This document shows, piece by piece, positions 1 to 11,634 of a stretch of DNA of 64,000 nt (position 1 is its first letter; each line of letters starts with the position of its first letter). Location: positions 1,550,001 through 1,614,000 of the forward strand of contig RQOL01000882.1 in the NCBI GenBank assembly GCA_013076295.1, written 5' to 3'. The notes under the pieces are model-generated. The model was given only the letters and a program-made list of their open reading frames with translations, was not told the DNA's origin and searched no databases. The DNA is from Sanderia malayensis. Its lineage: Eukaryota > Cnidaria > Scyphozoa > Semaeostomeae > Pelagiidae. The translations under genes and the position numbers were made by a program.

Positions 1-460
1 ATAAATAAGAACAAAGGAATAATGAAGAAAATATAACTGGATGAATCATTTACTCATTCAAAGTTCATTTTTGTTACAAATGTGCCACACTCTCAATGTT
101 TGTGTGAAAGAATCAAGTTGGTAAATATAGAGCCCATGCACAATATATCATTCAATGGTTCAATAGTAAAAATTGTTGTCAGTTTAAAAATGGTATTTCC
201 TAGTTTTTCTGCAGTCGCAGCAGAATGTTTTTTAGCAGAAGATGAAACAGAAGCAACACACTTGAGCATTTTAGGGTCAGCCTCTGTAATAGAAAATTAC
301 TATTCATTTTAAAGGCAGCATTTGCATTTTTGCGCACTTGGGTTTAAATTGCAAGAGCATTGTTAACAACGATATATAAATTTTGTGAACGCTTAAATGC
401 AAAAAAGACAAAACCAAATTTTGTCAATCGGCAGTAATCATTAAAGTATCCCGAATTTAT
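1..460. other. No gene identified (AT-rich start of window)
   Basis: This stretch lies upstream of the recognisable exons. A polypyrimidine tract ending in an AG near 211 could be a splice acceptor, but no donor gives a phase that fits the downstream phase-1 exons. It is probably intron sequence of the gene whose last exons begin at 585. Confidence 0.35.
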
Positions 461-468
461 CCCAAGAT

Positions 469-870
469 GTGAGCTTTCTGAAGTTTTCTTCCGTACAAAA
501 ATTATTTCAGCTTACGTTATGATTCAATTTCAATTGTTATGCTATCAATGATAAAGTCACTTTATACAATGTTATTTATTATAGAACCCTTTGCTTCTAC
601 GTCTACTGAAAGTAAAGATAGAGGGGCCAGCTATAAAGCTATTGTTGGTACGATATTAAATTATTTCTAACAATAATGATGATTACTGTATGTGAGCTTT
701 CTAAAGTTGTCTTCCGTACAAAAATTATTTCAGCTTACGTTATGATTCAATTTCAATTGTTATGCTATCAATGATAAAGTTGCTTTAAACAATGTTATTT
801 ATTATAGACGTCCCTGCTTCTACGTCCACTGAAAATAAAGACAGAGGTGCTAGCTCTAAAGCATTTGTTG
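469..870 (+). repeat. Tandem duplication (223-bp period) of intron plus 63-bp exon
   Basis: Two adjacent units, about 469-647 and 692-870, are nearly identical for more than 100 bp of intron and similar through the exon. The offset is 223 bp. Each unit carries a pyrimidine-poor intron ending TTATTATAG, then a 63-bp exon ending TTG before a GTA donor. The duplication therefore copied a whole intron-exon cassette. Confidence 0.8.
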
Positions 871-1199
871 GTAAGATGTTTAATTAATTCTAGCAATAGT
901 TGCACCAGTCTAGATCCGCCTCTGCTTATCGGGATCAGTAAAGCGTAGTCGTAATATTATTCATCAAATCCATTATTACTAGGAGATTGGATTAAAGAAT
1001 TGTGGATTATTTCTAGATTCATCTCGATATTTTGCAGATTTGCATTGTATCGTTGTTTCTTAATTAGCGTTTTTCCCCTCATTACAATATGATAATTAAA
1101 GAAGAATGACTTATTTTATTGTAAAGCCATTTTTTTTATTCAGATCCGGAAATGCCTGAGAAAGAACCATTGGTAAAACAACCAACATGGGAACCATAA
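585..1199 (+). CDS. 3' exons of an unknown gene, partial (two duplicated 21-aa exons plus terminal exon)
   Basis: Three exons are supported by splice sites and by a consistent phase. They are 585-647 (acceptor ATAG, donor GTACGA), 808-870 (acceptor ATAG, donor GTAAGA) and 1144-1199 (acceptor TTTATTCAG, ending in TAA at 1197-1199). All junctions are phase 1, so the two 63-bp exons are symmetric and can be duplicated without shifting the frame. The two exons encode Ser/Thr/Lys-rich 21-residue segments sharing the pattern ASTSTExKDRGAS. The last exon encodes a short acidic/basic tail ending in PTWEP. I recognise no family. The composition suggests a disordered C-terminal tail. The start and main body lie before the window. 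Confidence 0.6.
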
Positions 1200-1483
1200 T
1201 AGCCAATTACATGATTTCGTGAGAACCAATTAAATACCAAGTAACATGCTTATTACCATACCTATTATTATATTACCAAGTAACATGCTAAAATTTTCGT
1301 ATTTTGATAATTTTGATCAAAATATCCTCAAGTTGTTATCCAAGTGCTTGGCGGATTTCACCTAATTGTTATGCTAGAACATAGCAATTAGGTAAAAGCA
1401 GTTAATTATTTTCGCTTGTATTTTAGTTTTATGCTTGATTTGGGTTGCATTGCACACTGAGGTAGCTACAATAATTAACCACG

Positions 1484-1701
1484 CAGTGGCGTAGATAGAA
1501 GGGGGTCAGCAGGGGGCGAAAAACCCCCCTGTAGAGGTAAATTGCTGTTTTGTCGGAAAAATGCTGATCTTGTCGGAAAATTGCTGATCTTGTCGGAAAA
1601 TAAATATCTTCTCTTTACGTTCAGTTCTGGCTAATTTTTAGATTTTGTCCGAAAATCTGAATTTCTCGCCCCCCCTATAAAATTTCCTATCTACGGCATT
1701 G
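1484..1701. mobile_element. MITE with 15-bp terminal inverted repeats
   Basis: The left end CAGTGGCGTAGATAG and the right end (reverse complement CAATGCCGTAGATAG) match at 13 of 15 positions. They are flanked by the direct repeat ACCACG at 1478-1483 and 1702-1707, a target-site duplication. The interior contains a short repeat of about 19 bp ending TTGTCGGAAAA, present three times, and no ORF, so it is non-autonomous. The CAGTGGCG start resembles hAT-type ends, but the duplication seen is 6 bp rather than 8. Confidence 0.75.
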
Positions 1702-1709
1702 ACCACGCG

Positions 1710-3910
1710 GCAATTGTCGTTATAATTTTGGGCATTTTAATCCGACAAGTTATTGTCAGACATTCAAATTAACAAGTGCAGACTATAAAGTCAGTCCTCG
1801 TTTATACTCAGTTTAGTTTAGTTCATTGGCATTTCATATCTAACCATCCCCACTTTGAGAAATATAGAATGCAGTGGAATCATGTTTGTTACTTCCCAAT
1901 AGCGGGTGGGCTCATTTTAGTTCACAGGTCACTGTTTATTATTTACGGGTGGGCTCATTTTAGTTCATACTGTATATTACTTAGACACCGTAATGTGCAG
2001 CATTTGATCCTTTATTTCTTCACTGCCCTTTCCATTCATATGTGGGAAGAACCCCATCTTAATAGTGAACCAGCTAGTCTAACCTGTTTATAACTACCTT
2101 ACAAGCTCCTCTTAAAGTTATTGTTAAATCTTTTCTTTCCTTCATCTCAGCCGTTCAACTTTCTCATTTATACACCGCAACACTCCATTGCATTGATTTT
2201 ACTATTCTCAATGTGAAGTTTAAGACTTCTGCTCTTCTACAGCTCAATGCACTTTGGTTCACCAATTCGCCGTTGCACTTTTGGCCATCCCGATCTGAGT
2301 TCAGATCCACATCTCATCTGTTCCCCAGCCTCAATCATTGTGGAGCCCAAAACGTATTCACGGCCAGGATGTTTTCCATTTCCGTGGTCACCTTAACTTC
2401 AAACATTTTTATGCAGCGGTTTTTGATTCTGTTCGCCATCATTTTCTAATGTACCTCGCCACGGCTGTAACTGTTCTGCCGCTTTTTTTTACTTTTTCAT
2501 GTACTATATTTCATATAGTATATTTTGTTCTCTTCATTATCAGTCCCTCGTTTTCAATATGGGGCCACAGAGTAGAAATGAGGACCTCTACACGGTGCAG
2601 GGTGTCAGGAACCTAATTTTGGAAATTAATTTTTAAAACCAGATCCATTTCTTCTTATTTTTGCATTTTTTATTTTCTGCAAATGGTTTTAAATACCTTT
2701 AAAGTCACAGTTCCAGATGTTTCATTTCTCTTCCATTGGAAGTCCAATTTTCCTATTAATATAGTACAATACTCCATTGTATTTCCTTTCCCATTCTCGT
2801 CATGAAGTCCAATACTGCTACTCTTCCAAAGCCCCACGAGTTTCGTCTTATTCCAGTCTCAGTTCAGGTATCTATCTGGCTACCCTCCAGTCTCAATAAT
2901 CATGGAACCCACAAATTTCACTACAGCATTGATTGGCCCATCTTAAATGGCCACCTCCTTCCTTTATGCATAGTCTTGAAGTTTATTTTGTTCTCCATTT
3001 TTGCAGGTCATCAGTTCCTAATATTTACTTTTAACTTTTTGCTGTCATTCTTACTCCTTTTTTGTCTTGAATTTTTATGCTCTGTGTTTGGTTTGGTACT
3101 TGTTGATCATCAGTCCCCATATGTGCTCTGTGTAAGTTAATTTTGGAGGCAATAGATTCCTTCCTTCCCACTTTTGCTTTTGCATTTTCTGTAAATGGTT
3201 TTAATAGCCGTGTTATATGATTTGGCTTACCATCTTCCTTCACTCTCCTCCAGATCGTGTTGCAATGACATACGTGAACAACGTTGTTACATTAAATGGT
3301 CCTTGAGTTGTCTGGAAATATTTTAGTCATTGGTTGAGTTGTTAACTTTTTTGAACTTATCAATAATCAATTATAGCTGTTATGTATTTACTTATATTCG
3401 AGTATTAATCTTTTTTATCACCCACATTTATCTACGTTTCATTGTTTAATATTTTTGTTTACATTTATTATATCATTCATATGTGATTCAATCTATTTAT
3501 GATTCATATCAGTTAGTTATTAATTTAATATTTACTATTGTAGCATTTTTTACTTAAACGGGGACATTTATTATCATCAGCAGTATTTTTAACATTTATC
3601 TGTATTTACGGTTTTACATATACATGCTTTTAACCATTTTCATTGTTGATGATTTGTATTTGTTTAACTTATTTTTTATACTTTGTACTTCCTTGCCAAT
3701 AGATTGAATCAATGAACATTGAAGATGTCTGGTTCTTCACTATGGAGATGCTTACACAAATAATCACTTCAAACATTATTCGAAGAGATATAAATGCAAG
3801 TAAATTAATTAAATGTGTTTCTAACCCTGTGCCTGGACTTGTTCCAAGTCTCACTTTCATGAACTGCGAAAACGTGCAAACTGCGAAAAGTACGAGAAGC
3901 TGCGGAGCGA
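1710..3910. other. Gene-free stretch with local diverged duplications
   Basis: A short direct repeat (GTGGGCTCATTTTAGTTCA) occurs at about 1905-1925 and 1948-1968. A larger diverged duplication relates about 2180-2640 to 2770-3190: both contain CTCCATTG near the start and TAATTTTGGA near the end, with matched order between. No convincing coding sequence was seen; the open frames here change composition between the copies. Confidence 0.45.
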
Positions 3911-3918
3911 GCTGCGGA

Positions 3919-3964
3919 GCTTGCTACAAGTCTCACTTTTACAAAAGTGAGACTTGTAGCAAGC
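3919..3964. repeat. Perfect inverted repeat (22-bp arms, 2-nt loop)
   Basis: The arm GCTTGCTACAAGTCTCACTT continues with TT, then AC, then its exact reverse complement. Part of the arm (CAAGTCTCACTTT) also occurs about 70 bp upstream near 3844-3856, suggesting the palindrome was built from local sequence. Confidence 0.9.
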
Positions 3965-3969
3965 CCACC

Positions 3970-6900
3970 CTGTGACATGCTTTTATTTACAAAACAAACT
4001 TGATAGCCTCTAGGTGAAATTGAATAGTCTCGTTCACACGTTTAATTGTTCGAGTCCTGCTGGACAATAGCATTCGTATCGACAGACAGCTCGAGTCCTA
4101 AGTTTTCTGAGGACGAGAACTCAATTGAAATACAGCTAGAAAACACTGTGCCAAGAAAAATGTGAATTTATCATTGAAAATGACGACCAAACAGTTTGAA
4201 CAGATGAAAACTACTTTTTAACAAGTGAGTAGCCATATTTGTTTGTGGCAAATTAAATCAATCATAGATTGTGTGATGGCCTAGGCAATTTTGTGATTGC
4301 TTATTTCTGGACTGAGATTCATATTCAGCTTAAGACCGCAAGTTTCAAAATGCTATTGTAATTTTCTAAATTGTTATTTGCGCTGTAAGCAGCAAATATT
4401 AAAATACAGACGGTGTTCAGGATTCACGCTTCAGTGAGAAGGCCAGAAATTGGCCAATGGCAGCAGCTAATTCCATAAAGACAATGGCTACAACAATGGC
4501 TAGTTATAGCGTATTGTTTATCAGATTAGGATTTGCCAAACACCCTAAATAATACGTGCGCGCGCATTAATGTCAAACAACGGAACAATCAATGTATTGA
4601 AACGTGATGAAGTGAAGACACAGCGTGCCCAGCATCTAGTATGGTACGTCATGTTGTTTGTTGTTTCAACAAGTTTACATTTTATCCAATGAAAAACTTG
4701 CAAAGTGATATCATACTTGGTATAACAAATCCAGGAAAAAGCTACGATTTCAGGCCAACAAAGAAATGTTGCCTTCTGCAGGCCATAGCCATCCCTTTCT
4801 TGTACTAACATACAAAGTTCATCCAGGCTGTTCCGATTACCGTAATCTGCACATCTCCACAGCGCAAATATTCGGATAGGATATCCCTTGTTATTATTGC
4901 TTTTAGACAGGGAATTATAAGAATGTAGCAATCGGGGTAACTGGAATTATGTTTTTTGTGACATATTACTGGGGGTTTCAAAATCCGCCGGGGGACAAAA
5001 ATATTTGGCCCCGGGGGTCATGTTACTGCTTACTTCATATCTGGGGGTCAATGAAATTTTTTAATCAAACTTCAGCAAAACTAATGTCAATCGGAAGGGC
5101 ATTTTAAACCAAGCAAAAAGTGTATAAGAACTAGAGCCATAAAAGCTATATGGAAAAAAATATGAGCTCTTGAAATTTTTGTAATGACGCCATCAGAGTG
5201 GACTAAAGTTCAAATGATGTACTTTTTAAGTTATTTCGCAATGTAATGACATGTCAAATTAGGCCCATTCACTGTCATCGGTACCACTACTGCTTTCATC
5301 GTCACTAGAATCGCTAAACAATATAATTATGTTCCGTGTCTTTTTCAAATGCAATTTCGTTGTTTTCATTGGCCTCCTTTCTTTTTCGCTTTCTACCATT
5401 TTTCCCAAACTGTGTTAGCTGATTACCCAAAAACGTGTTTAAACCAAAGATACAATACCTTTAACAACAACGAGGTACTAAACAGTGCATCAACGACACT
5501 GCGACTGCCACAAAACACTAAATATTGTGACAGCAACAAGATATTACCCTGCAGACAGACTTCATTACTCGGTAACAAAGTTGCTCTGCAAGACAACATC
5601 AGTTAACATTCGTGAAAATGGACATTTGTTAAAATTGCCTGTAGGGTCCACCATCTACGCGCGAGTATCTATTTGGGATACAAGTATATGTATGACTCAT
5701 AATTCCTGAAACACTGCTCAATAAGACTTGTTAAGTGCGTATCAAATCAAGAATTCAAGTTTAATTAGAACAGGCAACAAAGGCAATTTGGCAAAGAACC
5801 CCGCTGTGGGAGACAAGTTTGGCTTTAATAAATTCATGTTCAAGAAACCCTCGCCAGGGTTTTACTTTGGAAACGCGCAGAGAAAGAGAGGTTAACTGAC
5901 TGACAATAGCACATATTGGGAGGGTGTCAAGATGCTACAGGCGACTCTCTTAGAATGTGGAATAAAATTTATTTTCTGTTCTGATCTGAGCAGGTGTTAT
6001 TGAGTAGCTTTCCTTTCCCGGCTGCAAACTCTGTTTGCCTTTTTGTTCGTTCTTCGTAGGCTCCTCTTGGGGGGGGGGGACTGACTGGATTAAGGTGCCA
6101 TTCATATGAGGAGGGCTAGCCCTTTTCCTTATAAACTGCACCTAAGACAGCTAAACAAAGAAGACACAGGTCTGTCCGTCCGAAATAAACGACCGGAACG
6201 GGCCAACAAAATATAGAAAGGAAAGAAGGCTTCTGTCCGGTAATGGTGAAAATTCAAATTACGGCTGTGATAAATTCTATTGGGTAGCAAAGTACAAACA
6301 AACATTAAGTACGACCGAAATCCTTCTGGCAATTAGCTTGTATTCCCCGCAGATTCCCGAAAGGCAGCAATCGGCTGCGCCGGTTTGCTCACAAGTAATC
6401 AAATGTCCAATGATGCAAAGCGGATCGTTACTAAAATAGTAACTTAATAAAAGCTGTGATAAAGCTGAAAAGAATGAAGTTTTGTTCTTGTTTGCTGTAT
6501 GTTTTGCACGTTCACTTTATTTCGTGTTCCAATAATAATAACCATTTTCGTTTTCCTTGCTTTTAGATATTTTAGACATGGTGCAAAGGATAGCCAAAGA
6601 TATTTTGTTTCAATTGATTTACTTATTGCAGAGTTATAGAATTTTCAAGGTGCCCAAAAAAATTACACCCGATATGACGTCCTCGTATTATTAGAAACTT
6701 GCGTTTTGACTGCAAACATCATGATTTTAACAGTAGAGTCAGAACCAATGACTTTCATTTCTTTGGAACAAGTATAAATTTACTCCATTACAATTCCAAA
6801 AAGTACAATTATGAGAAATTGTCAACAATTTGATCGAATCTAAAAACCAATAATATGCAAAAATATGCAAATTCTAAACAAAACTGTACTTCACTGTACG

Positions 6901-7740
6901 TAGTTTTTCATATATTTTAGGAAAAAATCACTCCTAAAGTAAAAACACTTTAAGAACATTCGAGCCCCAAATTATGAAAAAATTAAGAACATCGAGCCGC
7001 GGCAAAAATCATCTGGCTCTTATAAAATAAAAAGAATGTAATGCAAGAATATTTAGTATAAAGTAAAGAAACAAATGAGAAAGGCTAAGCAAACTACTGG
7101 AAAAAGGGAAATTCAATATACAACAAAGTAAAAAGGAAAAAGTAATGCCAAGAATGGGATCGTTGATGGTAACATTATCATCAATGATAAAGAGAAGGTA
7201 GATGTTTTTTGTTAACGTTGGCAAGAGCTTGGCAGCTATATTTAGCGATATAGCTACAGGGGCAAAGGTGACGAAATTTATTCAGCCAAAAGTGGCACCC
7301 GCAAGGCTTATTTAATCAGCCTCGTTCTGAATATTGTGATGTCGTAATATGTACGGAAGTGATTTGAGGGTGCTTAAACTTTCTATTGTATCGGGCATCT
7401 AAATTAACTAAAAATGAATTAAAATTTCCAATAAGGTGATCATATAAAAACTTATACATGTGTGAGCCTTTAGACCGCATCACTCGAAAATACATTACGA
7501 CTGGGAAAGATATTTTGGAAAGCAACACACACATTGGAAAGCAATGTACAACGAACTACTTGTGAAGGTCCTTTCCTTTATACGATGCCAGTTTTAGTTG
7601 CCAATGAGCCAAATAGGATTCCTGCTGGATTAGTCAAAGGCGCATCTAAATTTAATGCTCTTATGCTTGCTGTAATCTATAACTACAAGTAAATGAAATT
7701 TTGAACAATATGTGTCACCTAAATTTTCAACAATATGTGT
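3970..7740. other. Long gene-free stretch
   Basis: I find no recognisable gene, retrotransposon or RNA. Open frames on both strands are short and show no family signature. A block at about 4960-5030 has runs of G (GGGGG) interspersed with AT-rich DNA, resembling the GC-tract foldback elements elsewhere in the window, but I could not delimit ends. A run of G sits near 6069. Confidence 0.4.
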
Positions 7741-7748
7741 CACCAGTG

Positions 7749-7788
7749 TCACCTAAATTTGTCAACCATTGTTGACAAATTTAGGTGA
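7749..7788. repeat. Perfect hairpin (18-bp arms, 4-nt loop) next to direct repeats
   Basis: TCACCTAAATTTGTCAAC, the loop CATT, and the exact reverse complement. Just upstream, at 7700-7748, AATATGTGTCACC occurs twice and supplies part of the arm. The interval from 7789 to 8440 shows no gene. Confidence 0.85.
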
Positions 7789-8449
7789 TACTTTAGCTTT
7801 CTAATTATTTTTTGATTAATTTGAGAGCTTCTTTGATGTGCTTATGTTTGTCGGTGGGTTTCCTTTGGTGTTGGAAGGTTGTTGTTGCTATTGCAGAAAC
7901 AATTAAGAATATGAAAAAATAGATGTGAATCAATTATGTCAAAACATTTTACTGTGGAGTAACTTGACTTTTTCTTCTTATCGCCATAGAGATATATTTC
8001 AAATTGACGTTTTTCAAAATTTTAACGTATGTTGATGATTGCATTCATGAAAATGAAAACAGATTTAGAATCTACATACTTGCTTAAAATGTTTTTGTTT
8101 CAAGACAAAGTAAATAACACTGATAAATCTTGCTAAAAATATTAATCCATTTACACAAGGATGAATTCTATAATGTAGCACAATTTTTCATTAACAAATG
8201 CTAGATTCTATTGTTTTGAGTTTATTTATGGCGGACGTGTTAAGGCTCGCTCCGATATTGCTTCTTATTAGCTTGAGTTTTCAGGTGAAAAAGATCGCTT
8301 TCGTCTGCTCAGACACAATTGGATTGTCCATTGAAGGGAAAGAACTTCTCGACACCTAAGAATCCTATATTATTTCGAGTTTATGGCAGTCAAGGAGTGG
8401 AAAGTATTCTGTTTATCATCGAAGCGCGAGGCTCAATGTTTTTATCTGC

Positions 8450-9388
8450 ATGCTGCTACTCCTTTGTGGTGACATTGAAAGATGCCCTGGCCCCATTTGT
8501 CAGAATGATATAACCAGAAACAGTCCTGAAATGAATTCACTACTTGGAAAGCGGGGTATAAAGATTTTCCATCAAAATGTGCGGGGTTTGTCTTCAAACA
8601 TAAACCTGGTATCTGTACTGCTCCAAACCTTTCGTTGTATCGATATTTTGACGCTCAGCGAAACTCATATCGAAAGTGACGACGAACATCGTGCATTTTA
8701 CAATATTCCTGGCTACTCGTTTGTTAGCAGATCACGAAAGGCTGGAAAGGGTGGGGGTGTTGGCGTTTATATTTCTGATGATGTTACTTGGGACCGCCGA
8801 AAGGATCTTGAGGTGGAGGAAATTGAATCTGTTTGGATAGAAATCTGGCCTAGTCGTCAACATTGCAAAGGAATTCTTGTTTCAACCATTTACAGGCCTC
8901 CAGACACTTCCAAATACCTACATAATGATTTCAATACAGTATTCAATTCAATGATGACAAAGGCATCCGAGGAGTCAAAGGAGATGATAGTCCTTGGGGA
9001 CACGAATGTTAATTTTCTCGTTCCCGGTGACAATAAAGATTTAAAATCAGTTTTCGAACTATTTGGTTTAAAACAAACAATCGAAAAGCCCACGAGAATA
9101 ACGGAGACAACAAGAACATTAATTGATATCGTTCTTATAAATACTCCTGCAAATATCGCTGGCACTGATGTCATAGCAACCAGCATAGGTGACCACGACA
9201 TGCCTTGCTGCGCTCGCAAAATCAACAACAGCCGTTGCAATCCGAGGTTGATCACCTGCCGCGACTACAAGACTTATAATGTTGAAAACATGAAATCTGA
9301 GCTGAAGAAAGTTGACTGGACATCAATCTATAGCCAGAGAAATGTAAACGAGGCATGGGCGAAAATGAAACACATTCTTTCTGACTAG
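8450..9388 (+). pseudogene. LINE endonuclease region (CR1/L2-like), 5' half of a split element
   Basis: The translation is an apurinic-like endonuclease/exonuclease/phosphatase domain of a non-LTR retrotransposon. IFHQNVRGL is the N-terminal Asn motif, LSETH the Glu motif, GGGVGVYI and STIYRPP follow, then GDTNVN stands where GDxN is usual, and finally GDHDM stands where SDHxxx is expected. The start is preceded by a hydrophobic stretch and a 2A-like motif. The frame ends in TAG at 9386-9388, exactly where foreign repetitive DNA begins; the natural continuation resumes at 11635. By family knowledge this domain nicks target DNA to prime reverse transcription. The altered SDH motif and the split show that the copy is dead. 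Confidence 0.85.
8468..8494 (+). other. 2A-like (ribosome-skipping type) motif at the LINE ORF start
   Basis: GDIERCPGP follows a leucine-rich run. The canonical 2A core is D(V/I)ExNPGP, so this has Cys in place of Asn. 2A-like peptides are known at the N-termini of non-LTR elements in sea urchins and other invertebrates. Whether the Cys variant is active is unknown. Confidence 0.6.
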
Positions 9389-9870
9389 GGGTCATCACTC
9401 GCTTCGCTCGTTCGCCCCAGTCCGTCAAGTAAAAAAAGCTTAATCTGGTTGGCGCGCTTCGCGCGCTGCATCGCTCCCGCTCATGCCCATACATACATAC
9501 ATACATACATACATACATACATACATACATACATACCCTACATACATACCCTACATACATACCCTACATACATACATACCCTACATACATACATACATGA
9601 GCCGGGTTCGGTCGCTTCGCTCCCTCCCCGGAGCCCGTCAAGTAAACAAAGCTTAATCTGGTTGGCGCGCTTCGCGCGCTGCATTCGCTCCCGCTCATGC
9701 CCATACATACATACATACCTACATACATACATACATACATACATACATGAGCCGGGTTCGGTCGCTTCGCTCCCTCCCCGGAGCCCGTCAAGTAAGCAAT
9801 GCTTAATTTGGTTGGCGCGCTTCGCGCGCTGCATTCGCCACTGCTCATGCCCATACATACATACATACAT
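9386..9870. repeat. Composite minisatellite: GC-rich unit alternating with (TACA)n
   Basis: About three copies of a GC-rich segment, with landmarks CCCGTCAAGTAA, GCTTAATCTGGTTGGCG, CGCTTCGCGCGCTGCAT and GCTCATGCCC, alternate with (TACA)n tracts. The units start near 9386, 9600 and 9750. The GC-rich units contrast strongly with the AT-rich surroundings. Tyr-His-Thr-rich frames through it are artefacts of the tetranucleotide. Confidence 0.85.
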
Positions 9871-10585
9871 ACATACATACATACTACATACATACCCTAT
9901 AATACATACCTTACAATACATACCCTACATACATACCCTACAAAACATACCCTACAAAACATACCCTACAATACATACCTTACAATACATACCCTACTTA
10001 CATACCCTACAAAACATACTTTATAATACATACCCTACATAACATACCCTACTATACTTACCCTACAATACAAACTCTACAATACATACCCTACAATACA
10101 AACCCTACAATACAAACCCTACAATACATACCCTACAATACATACCCTACAATACAAACCCTACAATACATACCCTACAATACACCATACACTACAATAC
10201 ATACCCTACAATACATACCCTACTATACATACCCTACAATACATACCCTACATAACATACCCTACTATACATACCCTAGAATACATACCCTACAATATAT
10301 ACCCTACAATACAAACCCTACAATACATACCCTACAATACATACCCTACAATACATACCATACAATACATACCCTACAATACATACCCTACTATACATAC
10401 CCTACAATACATACCCTACATAACATACCCTACTATACATACCCTAGAATACATACCCTACAATATATACACTACAATACATACCCTACATAACATACCC
10501 TACAATACATACCCTACCCTATATACATACCCTACAATACATACCCTACAATACATACCCTACAATACATACCCTACAACACATA
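9871..10585. repeat. Minisatellite array, unit CCCTACAATACATA and variants
   Basis: About 700 bp of a 14-bp unit CCCTACAATACATA, with variants CCCTACATACATA and CCCTACTATACATA. A longer-period pattern (CATAACATACCCTACTATAC recurring near 10250 and 10425) indicates higher-order amplification. It arose from the neighbouring TACA repeat by gaining a CCC step. Confidence 0.9.
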
Positions 10586-11634
10586 TTACGACGCAACATT
10601 TCTAAAGAAAGTAAAGGTGGGAGGTCGAATCTTCCCCCCTGCCAAGTGACCGCCCCGCGCCCACGCTGCCCCCTGAAAGCTGCTTCTGAAAGTTGATAGC
10701 TTCAGTGTGAAGTTTGAAAAAAAAGGTGCTTTCAAAAATTTAATAAATCCTGGAAAATTGAAACTCAATCTGTAATAAAAATTATATCAAACTGTAGCTA
10801 AGGAAACAAAAAAAACAAAACAAAAAACAAAAAAACAACACATTATTTAGTTGTGTTATCAGACAACACTTGTCATAAATTTAAAAGGGGAAATCGTGCA
10901 AATAGGGCCGGAAAAATTCAAAACTTGACCATGGCCTAAACGTTGTTAGCATGCCGAAGCAACAATGGCGGTCGCCTACTACAAAACCTACAAACTATTT
11001 CATCACAAAAAAAACAAAGCTATCACCTGTGTTCTCCATTGTTTCCTGCAACTCTTCAGGGGTCTTTGAAACAATTAAGAGCTCTTTACAAAGATAATTC
11101 AGCTGGTAAAACACTTTGAAAGGCGTCCACCTCACTTTTGTGTACAAAACAAAAAACACGCGTCTTCTCCAAAAGTACCTGCTGCCTGCCGAGGGCAAAT
11201 TTGCATGATAACGAAAAACGCGTCACTGTTCACGTGAAGTTGCGAAAGAGCCATCAACTTGCAGCAAAAAGCGAAACGGGTCACGTGAGGAGCGAATACT
11301 TTGTTCGAAAATGGAGTCGGGGGACGCGAATTTGGAAGTTTCGCCAGCGTAAACCGTCGTTTTTTCGTGATAGCACAATTAGTGGAGTAATTAATAGAAT
11401 AATCAAAAATTCTTTAAAATAGGCTTCCAAAAATAGATAACTTTTGCCTACTCCAGAAACGGAGCCTTTCCATGCAAGTGCCAACCTTGTGCGTCCCTAT
11501 TGAAAAAAGCCTTATTGATTACACGGTTCGCCGTTTCGTCTCATTGTTTTTGGGCGTTCGACCTATTGTTTCGGGTCGAATCTATTGTTTTAGGCAGAGT
11601 TTCGCCACCGTCACGTGACCTCCGCAGAATATAT
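10586..11634. other. Remainder of the insertion splitting the LINE; no gene recognised
   Basis: This non-repetitive segment completes the 2.25-kb block between the endonuclease and reverse-transcriptase halves. It includes a GC-rich patch near 10620-10680, an (A)nC-rich patch near 10805-10840 and several CACGTG or TCACGTG boxes near 11230, 11282 and 11610. No protein family is recognisable and no terminal repeats were found that would explain how the block entered. Confidence 0.45.

Noticed and set aside
9449..10042. Long frame rich in Tyr-Ile-His-Thr
   Set aside because: It is the translation of the (TACA)n tract, which is open on both strands because the repeat lacks stops.
9871..10585. 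Regular short repeats that could be read as a CRISPR array or telomere
   Set aside because: The units are contiguous 13-14-bp minisatellite repeats with no unique spacers, in eukaryotic DNA. The unit does not match known telomere repeats such as TTAGGG.
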